Below are positions 60,529-64,000 of a DNA stretch of 64,000 nucleotides, in pieces. A program made the position numbers and the translations under genes. Position 1 is the stretch's first letter, and every line of letters starts with the position of its first letter. The notes below the pieces were generated by a model. That model was given only the letters and a program-made list of their open reading frames with translations. It was not told the origin of the DNA and did not search any database. Origin of the DNA: Haematobia irritans (lineage: Eukaryota > Arthropoda > Insecta > Diptera > Muscidae); assembly GCF_050003625.1 (NCBI RefSeq), contig NC_134400.1, forward strand, positions 43,510,557 to 43,574,556, in the 5' to 3' direction.

Positions 60529-61735
60529 GGTGGTTTTTATAAACGCTGTTTGTCTGTCTTTCCGTCAGTATGTCTTGAAGTTATTGTTTGGTGGTCTTAT
60601 CTTTTCTTTATCGGCAGACTTTCACTTGGTTGTTTACTTTTTTTCGTTTCAATTTTTATTTTCTCTTTTTTTTTGCTTTTCTATATATTTTTTTATTATT
60701 CTTAAGAGCTTAAATAAAAATCCGTATTTTTTGCGTGTAGTAAAACAAATATAATTTACGTGTAATTATTTTTTTTTATTGTAATGTATTTCGAGCATTA
60801 ACAAAACAAAGAAGTCGGTGAGAAAATTAATTAAAAATCAACAATTTTTTTAGTCAACAGCGAGCTAATCCTGAGACACGTCTGTAATCGCTAAATTCTC
60901 GTTATGAACTAAAGTCTTGGGCAATAGATCCCCTAACCAATAGATCTTTCTTTAGGCAAGAGTTTTGAGTTAAGACCCGAATAGAAACCTTTGTGTATGA
61001 GAGTAAGAGAGTGGGAGAGAAAGCAAGAGAGCCCAAGAGCTAAAAATCTTTAGTCTAACAGTATAACATGGTAAAAGATTAAAAGGTTTCAATAATATTT
61101 TCTCTCTTTCTCTATGTATCTCCCATTATTACCCTCTCATTCTCTCGGTGGTTGTTGATTCCCATGCATTTCAAAAGATTTACCTGAATTTTGTTTTTTT
61201 ATTTAACAAGAATTTGAGTAACAAGCAAAACAGAGTCTTGGATCTTTCCCGATACCAACCGGTATTCATTTGATGCTTGGTTTCACTCCGCTAAACATCA
61301 TGAGCATAAACTCATTTAATATCTTTTTTTTTATATTTGACAAGCCCAACAACTCTCTTTGCATTTAAGACCAGGTCGGGGGTAAAGAAAAGAAATGACT
61401 ATGCGCATGCGTAAAATGAGTATGCTCACGCATTAATATGAACCTTTAAGTGGCGTGAACAGACAGACCTTAAAGGCACAGAGATGCGGTAGAATAACCG
61501 TCTAATAGAAAGAAAGACGAAATATCCATGCCATTGTACTAAGGACAAATTGTTCAATTCTCACGCCGCACAACTCTATGCATTGGATTAGGGATGATAA
61601 AGGGAAACAAAGAAAATGTACCACCGACTATAGGTTCAGGCGAAAAAAAAGAAATTTAAATGCTTTTGCTAGGGCCACATACAAGATATGTTTTTCCTCA
61701 AGAAATCGTTTGTCTTATAAACTCTATAGAGTTAT
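60529..61735 (-). other. Upstream region of the Comm-family gene
   Basis: About 1.2 kb between the start codon and the 29-bp satellite. It contains GAGA/CTCTC-rich stretches around 61000-61030 and 61095-61155, of the kind bound by GAGA factor in fly promoters, and a pyrimidine-rich leader near 60600-60680. It should hold the 5' UTR and promoter, but no TATA box or initiator can be singled out. Confidence 0.3.
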
Positions 61736-64000
61736 AAAACTTTGTCAAAATTTCATTTCGATGGAAAATTTTGTCAAAATTTTAGTTCTATGGAACATTT
61801 TGTCAAAATTTTTATTTCTATAGAAAAATTTGTCAAAATTGTATTTCTATATGAAATTTTGTCAAAATTTTAGTTCTATAGAAACGTTTGTCAAAATTTT
61901 ATGTCTATAGAAATTTTTTTCAAAATTTTATTTCTATTGAAAATTTTGCCAAAATTTCATTTTTATAGAAACTTTTGTCATAAATGTATTTCTAAAAAAA
62001 ATCAAAATTTTATTTCTATAGAAAATTTTGTCAAAATTTTATTTCTTTCAAAATAAATTTTATTTTTATTGAAAATTTTGTCACAATTTTATTTCTCTTG
62101 AAGAAAATTTTGCAAACATTGTATTTCTATAAAATATCTTGGCAAAATGTTATTTCTATAGGAAATTTTGTCAAAATTTTATTTCTATAGAAAATTTTGT
62201 CAAAATTTTATTTCTATAGAAAATTTTGTCAAAATTTTATTTCTATAGAAAATTTTGTCAAAATTTTATTTCTATAGAAAATTTTGTCAAAATTTTATTT
62301 CTATAGAAAATTTTGTCAAAATTTTATTTCTATAGAAAATTTTGTCAAAATTTTATTTCTATAGAAAATTTTCTCAAAATGTTATTTCTGTGGAAATTTT
62401 GTCAAAACTTTATTTTTATAGAAAATTTGTTCAAATTTTTATTTCTATAGAAAATGATGTCAAGATTTTATTTCTATAGAAAATTTTGTCACAATTTTAT
62501 TTCTATAAAAAATGTTGTTACAATTTTATTTTATAGAAAATTTTATTAAAATTTAATATGTACAAAAATTTTTGTCACAATTTTATTTCTATAGAAACTT
62601 TTGCCAAAATTTCATTTTTATAGAAACTTTTGTCATAATTGTATTTCTAAAAAAAAAATAAAATTTTATTTCTATAGAAAATTTTGTCAAAATTTATTTC
62701 TTTTAAAATAAATTTTATTTTTATTGAACATTTTGTCACAATTTTATTTCTCTTGAAGAAAAAATTTGTAAACATTGTATTTCTATAAAATATCTTGGCA
62801 AAATGTTATTTCTATAGAAAATTTTTCAAAACTTTATTTCTATTGAAAATGTTGTCAAAATGTTATTTCTATAGGAAATTTTGTCAAAATTTCATTTCGA
62901 TGGAAAATTTTGTCAAAATTTTAGTTCTATGGAACATTTTGTCAAAATTTTTATTTCTATAGAAAAATTTGTCAAAATTGTATTTCTATATGAAATTTTG
63001 TCAAAATTTTAGTTCTATAGAAATGTTTGTCAAAATTTTATTTCTATAGAATATTTTTTCAAAATTTTATTTTATAAAAAATTTTATTAAAATTTAATAT
63101 CTACAAACATTTTTGTCACAATTTTATTTCTATAGAAACTTTTGCCAAAATTGTGTCAAAATTTTATTTCTATAGAAAATTTTGTAAAAATTTTATTTCT
63201 ATAGAAAATTTTGTAAAAATTTTATTTCTTTCAAAATAAATTTTATTTTTATTGCCAACTTTGTCACAATTTTATTTCTCTTGAAGAAAAATTTTTGTTA
63301 TTTCTATAGGAAATTTTGTCAAAATTTTATTTCTATAGAAAATTTTGTAAAAATTTTATTTCTATAGAAAATTTTGTAAAAATTTTATTTCTTTCAAAAT
63401 AAATTTTATTTTTATTGCCAATTTTGTCACAATTTTATTTCTCTTGAAGAAAAATTTTTGTTATTTCTATAGGAAATTTTGTCAAAATTTTATTTCTATA
63501 GGAAATTTTGTCAAAATTTTATTTCTATAGAAAATTTTCTCAAAATGTTATTTCTGTGGAAAATTTTGTCAAAATTTTATTTTTATAGAAAATTTTTTCA
63601 AATTTTTATTTCTATAGAAAATTTTCTCAAAATGTTATTTCTGTGGAAAATTTTGTCAAAACTTTATTTTCATAGAATTTTTTTTCAAAATTTTATTTCT
63701 ATAGAAAATGTTGTCACAATTTTATTTCTATAGAAAATTTTGTCACAATTTTATTTTATAGACAATTTTATTAAAATTTAATATCTGCAAACATTTTTGT
63801 CACAATTTTATTTCTATAGAAACTTTTGTCAAAATTTCATTTTTATAGAAACTTTTGTCATAATTGTATTTCTAAAAAAAAAAAAATTTTATTTCTATAG
63901 AAAATTTTGTCAAAATTTTATTTCTTTTAAAATAAATTTTATTTTTATTGAAAATTTTGTCACAATTTTATTTCTCTTGAAGACAAAATTTGTAAACATT
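61736..64000. repeat. 29-bp satellite array with higher-order structure, open at window end
   Basis: At least 2.26 kb. A block starting TTTGTCAAAATTTCATTTCG at 61741 recurs at 62880 nearly unchanged for about 170 bases. A marker CTCTTGAAGA occurs at about 62097, 62752, 63278, 63441 and 63975. A perfectly regular run of eight or more units lies at 62160-62365. Confidence 0.88.

Noticed and set aside
62160..62365. Regular short direct repeats resembling a CRISPR array
   Set aside because: There are no unique spacers, and the sequence is from a eukaryote. It is a tandem satellite.
63479..63733. FYFYRKFCQNFISIENF-type frames in 29-bp arrays
   Set aside because: 29-bp units translate into a 29-residue periodic peptide of Phe, Tyr, Ile and Asn. 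This is a composition artefact of the satellite.

Overview
This window is AT-rich intergenic and intronic DNA from a dipteran fly, most likely a calyptrate of the muscid type (house fly, stable fly or horn fly). The evidence is spliceosomal introns, eukaryotic transposon classes, a commissureless-family gene, and DINE-1/Helentron-type repeats. The genus is inferred, not shown. Almost everything is repetitive. Only one host gene can be supported: a two-exon, minus-strand gene at 53.0-60.5 kb encoding a 323-residue single-pass membrane protein of the Commissureless (Comm) family, with an intron of about 6.5 kb.

The dominant repeats are DINE-1-like (Helentron-associated) non-autonomous elements in three families, called here R1, R2 and R3. 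Read 5'->3', each is built from a T-rich ATACCC hairpin end, a GTCC/GTCT tetranucleotide tract, a central array of 153-bp units and a 3' terminal hairpin ending ACTTGTT. In R1 the 3' part also holds an array of a 29-bp AT-rich unit centred on the palindrome TTTCTATAGAAA. That 29-bp unit also forms free-standing arrays (39-41 kb, 61.7-64 kb and others) with higher-order structure.

Layout: 1-3 kb R3 and R1 pieces with a solo LTR; 3.3-5.4 kb R2 fold-back; 6.4-7.3 kb hAT element; 7.6-9.5 kb low-complexity CGACTTTT-rich tract; 9.6-11.9 kb R2 containing a deleted mariner-like element; 12.2-17.8 kb R1 copies carrying two TA-flanked elements, an R1-in-R1 insertion and a 100-bp assembly gap; 17.8-19.9 kb mostly unique DNA with a Tc1 relic; 20.1-22.1 kb non-autonomous Helitron; 22.1-26.5 kb R1 and 29-bp arrays with a fold-back; 26.6-30.2 kb R1 copies with nested TA-flanked elements and a 328-bp inverted duplication; 30.6-36.6 kb one R2 and two R1 elements in a row; 37-41 kb small element and 29-bp satellite; 41-51.3 kb five DINE elements, partly end to end and nested; 52.0-52.6 kb non-LTR retrotransposon relic; 53.0-60.5 kb Comm-family gene; 61.7-64 kb 29-bp satellite.

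Most insertions can be timed against each other because their target duplications or empty sites are readable: CCAT for the LTR, TA for mariner-like and MITE elements, GTTTCCAG for the hAT, TTAA for the piggyBac-like element, and A|T without duplication for the Helitron. Many long open frames here come from the 153-bp (51-codon) repeats and are not taken as host genes.
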